Shown here: positions 62,658 through 64,000 of the stretch, in pieces
How positions within the stretch are numbered: position 1 is the first letter of the stretch
Layout: each line of letters starts with the position of its first letter
NCBI RefSeq assembly: GCF_000504245.1
Contig: NZ_KI632509.1
Span: 681,723 to 745,722, forward strand
Reading direction: 5' to 3'
DNA length: 64,000 bases
Source: Haloechinothrix halophila YIM 93223
GTDB taxonomy: Bacteria > Actinomycetota > Actinomycetes > Mycobacteriales > Pseudonocardiaceae
The notes under the pieces: generated by a model
What the model saw: the letters and a program-made list of their open reading frames with translations, nothing else
The model's database searches: none
Told to the model about the DNA's origin: nothing
Position numbers and translations under genes: made by a program

Positions 62658-63977
62658 CTATCCGGCGGGCTGGCCGAGGGGTTCGGTGTGGGGTGTGGTG
62701 AATCGTCTGGGTTGGCGTGTGGGGTCGAGCCAGGTGGGTGGGAGGCATTCCGGCTTGCCGTCGGTGGCCATGCGGATATCCCACCCGGAGTGGTGCACGA
62801 GTCGGTGGCAGGCGGTGCAGAGCAGGCAGAGGTTGTCGATGTCGGATGTTCCGCCGTGTTCCCACCAGTTGATGTGGTGGACTTGGCACCAGCGGACGGT
62901 GCGGGAGCACATGATGCAGCCGCCGTCGCGGGCGGCGAGGGCGCGGCGTTGGGCGCGGGTGGCGGTGCGCACCTCACGGCCGAGGTCGAGGATTTCGCCG
63001 TTGGAGCCGAGGACCGCGGGCACGAGGCGGGCGTCGCAGGCCAGGCGGCGGGCTTGTTCCGCGGTGACCGGGCATTCCCAGTTCAGGGTGGGGGTGTCGC
63101 CCAGCATCTGCTGCACCGCCCGCTCCCCATCCATCAGTGGGTCGCGCCGCAAGAGTTGGTCGAGCGTCATCGACACGGTCACTACCGGGGTTTCGCCGGC
63201 TTCGGTGGGGCGTTCGGTGGCGCGTTGGGTGTAGTCGAGCAGTTCGGCGAACGCATCCCCCTGGCGTTGCCCGGTGGTGCGCTGATCCGGCATGCCCTCC
63301 ACCGTCGGTCGGGGCTTGGCCAGCGCCGACAACAGGGTTTCCAGCAACTGTCCGGATTCGGAGTCGAGGGTGCCCCGTAGTTTGAGGCGGTTGTGCCGGG
63401 TCCAGGACCACAACAGTTCGCGTTCGGGCTCCGCGAGTTCCTCGTCGTCGGTGGGTTCACGGCCGTCGGGGTCGACTAGGGCGAGTAGGTGGCGTCCGGC
63501 GCGGCGCACCACCGCGGGTTGTGCCTGCCGCGCTAGATCGATCAGCGTCTTCTCGTAGCTGGCGCGGTCGGTGTCGTCGATGTCGGCGGGCATGGCGGCC
63601 ATGGTTTCGCTGATGGCGTCGACGTGGCCGGGGTTGAGCACACCCTCAGCCGCGGCCTGCGCGGCCATCGGCGCCGCCGCGGGCTTCTCACTCGTCCCCT
63701 CGCGAGTGGGGTGCAGCCGCTGGGCCCGCGTGGCACGTTTCTTCGCCTCGGTGGTGCTGATCCGCAGCAGATCGCGCTGCAGTGTCGCCAGCGACGGATA
63801 CCCATAGGTAGCGAACACCCCGCGCGACTGGATCTCGGCCAGCACCGCCGCCTGAGCAGCCTCGGCACGATTCCGCACCTCCTCGGCCGTGCGCAGCGCC
63901 TCGGCGAGTTCGGTGTCGGCCGCTTGCCACCAGCCGTGCGGGCCGGGCTCCGGAAGGAGGGCATCTGCGCTGCTCAT
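62658..63977 (-). CDS. DUF222 / HNH endonuclease-domain protein (13E12 repeat family)
   Basis: 439 aa. The N-terminal DUF222 helical domain includes AQAAVLAEIQSRGVFATYGYPSLATLQRDLL and LNPGHVDAISETMAAMP; the C-terminal HNH nuclease is seen as RDGGCIMCSRTVRWCQVHHINWWEHGGTSDIDNLCLLCTACHRLVHH, with the catalytic HH-N-H residues and two zinc-binding CxxC pairs. The family is multicopy in actinobacteria (REP13E12 of M. tuberculosis) and may be a selfish or phage-associated element; no partner gene identifies its role here. Ends close to the window edge, complete. Confidence 0.93.
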   Translation of the reverse strand: MSSADALLPEPGPHGWWQAADTELAEALRTAEEVRNRAEAAQAAVLAEIQSRGVFATYGYPSLATLQRDLLRISTTEAKKRATRAQRLHPTREGTSEKPAAAPMAAQAAAEGVLNPGHVDAISETMAAMPADIDDTDRASYEKTLIDLARQAQPAVVRRAGRHLLALVDPDGREPTDDEELAEPERELLWSWTRHNRLKLRGTLDSESGQLLETLLSALAKPRPTVEGMPDQRTTGQRQGDAFAELLDYTQRATERPTEAGETPVVTVSMTLDQLLRRDPLMDGERAVQQMLGDTPTLNWECPVTAEQARRLACDARLVPAVLGSNGEILDLGREVRTATRAQRRALAARDGGCIMCSRTVRWCQVHHINWWEHGGTSDIDNLCLLCTACHRLVHHSGWDIRMATDGKPECLPPTWLDPTRQPRRFTTPHTEPLGQPAG

Positions 63978-64000
63978 ACCCCCAATCCTAGACTCCTATC

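Overview
The window comes from a GC-rich actinomycete, most probably a filamentous member of the Pseudonocardiaceae (inference). The evidence is: strong G/C bias at third codon positions, many GTG starts, HspR/HAIR heat-shock control, a ShbA-type sigma factor, an AfsR/SARP regulator, a DUF222-HNH gene, and a very large secreted protein made of chaplin-like repeats. Much of the content corresponds to genes that lie close together in Mycobacterium tuberculosis (Rv0338c, the Rv0350-0353 dnaK operon, and the Rv0380c-Rv0385 block), so this is conserved core chromosome with species-specific insertions.

Layout. 1-9.2 kb: a partial minus-strand gene cut by the window edge, a YqgE-family gene, an SdpI-like membrane protein with a cysteine tail, leuS behind a leucine-rich leader peptide and terminator hairpin, a TetR regulator, a ribokinase, a DUF1707 protein and an AI-2E-type permease. 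9.5-14.2 kb: two secreted proteins; the second (1155 aa) carries about 15 chaplin-like repeats. 14.2-16.5 kb: a YciI protein, a SigE-family sigma factor with a coupled small membrane protein, and a ShbA-like sigma factor whose 3' end overlaps an FAD-linked oxidase on the other strand. 17.9-25.2 kb: a DUF368 lipid-carrier transporter, a MarR-MFS efflux operon, DedA, a GH76-like hydrolase divergent from a molybdopterin oxidoreductase. 25.4-28.2 kb: a minus-strand block (Rv0383c-like protein, SDR, pyrE, SpoU methyltransferase). 28.3-32.5 kb: a methyltransferase divergent from an AfsR-like regulator, with four 11-bp repeats between them. 32.7-46.4 kb: clpB, an alanine/glycine symporter, two flavohaemoglobin-like paralogues around a PPOX-fold protein, a lipoprotein and the dnaK-grpE-dnaJ-hspR operon. 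Two HAIR-like sites sit before clpB and two before dnaK, so one repressor should control both. 46.5-56.3 kb: DUF4097 protein, PEBP protein, SMR efflux pump with its TetR gene, an Rv0338c-type Fe-S reductase, a second TetR divergent from an uncharacterised membrane protein, dcd and an MpaB/DUF2236 oxygenase. 56.4-57.6 kb: tRNA-Gly(CCC) with a 45-bp copy of its 3' half 1.1 kb downstream, bounding a small integrated element. 57.8-64 kb: a methyltransferase, an ECF42 + DGPF pair, a small hypothetical gene, a carboxymuconolactone decarboxylase + ECF41 (SigJ) pair and a DUF222-HNH gene. Both ECF pairs have promoter-like sequences that match the reported recognition motif of their own sigma group.

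The least explained structure is a family of 21-bp-period repeat arrays (two sequence classes) found at five places (near 7.3, 7.8, 25.3, 41.1 and 42.05 kb). Each begins or ends close to a stop codon, at gene 3' ends, and several are arranged as inverted arms between convergent genes. Together with the chaplin-like giant protein, the leuS attenuator and the SARP-type repeats, these are the main points worth pursuing.
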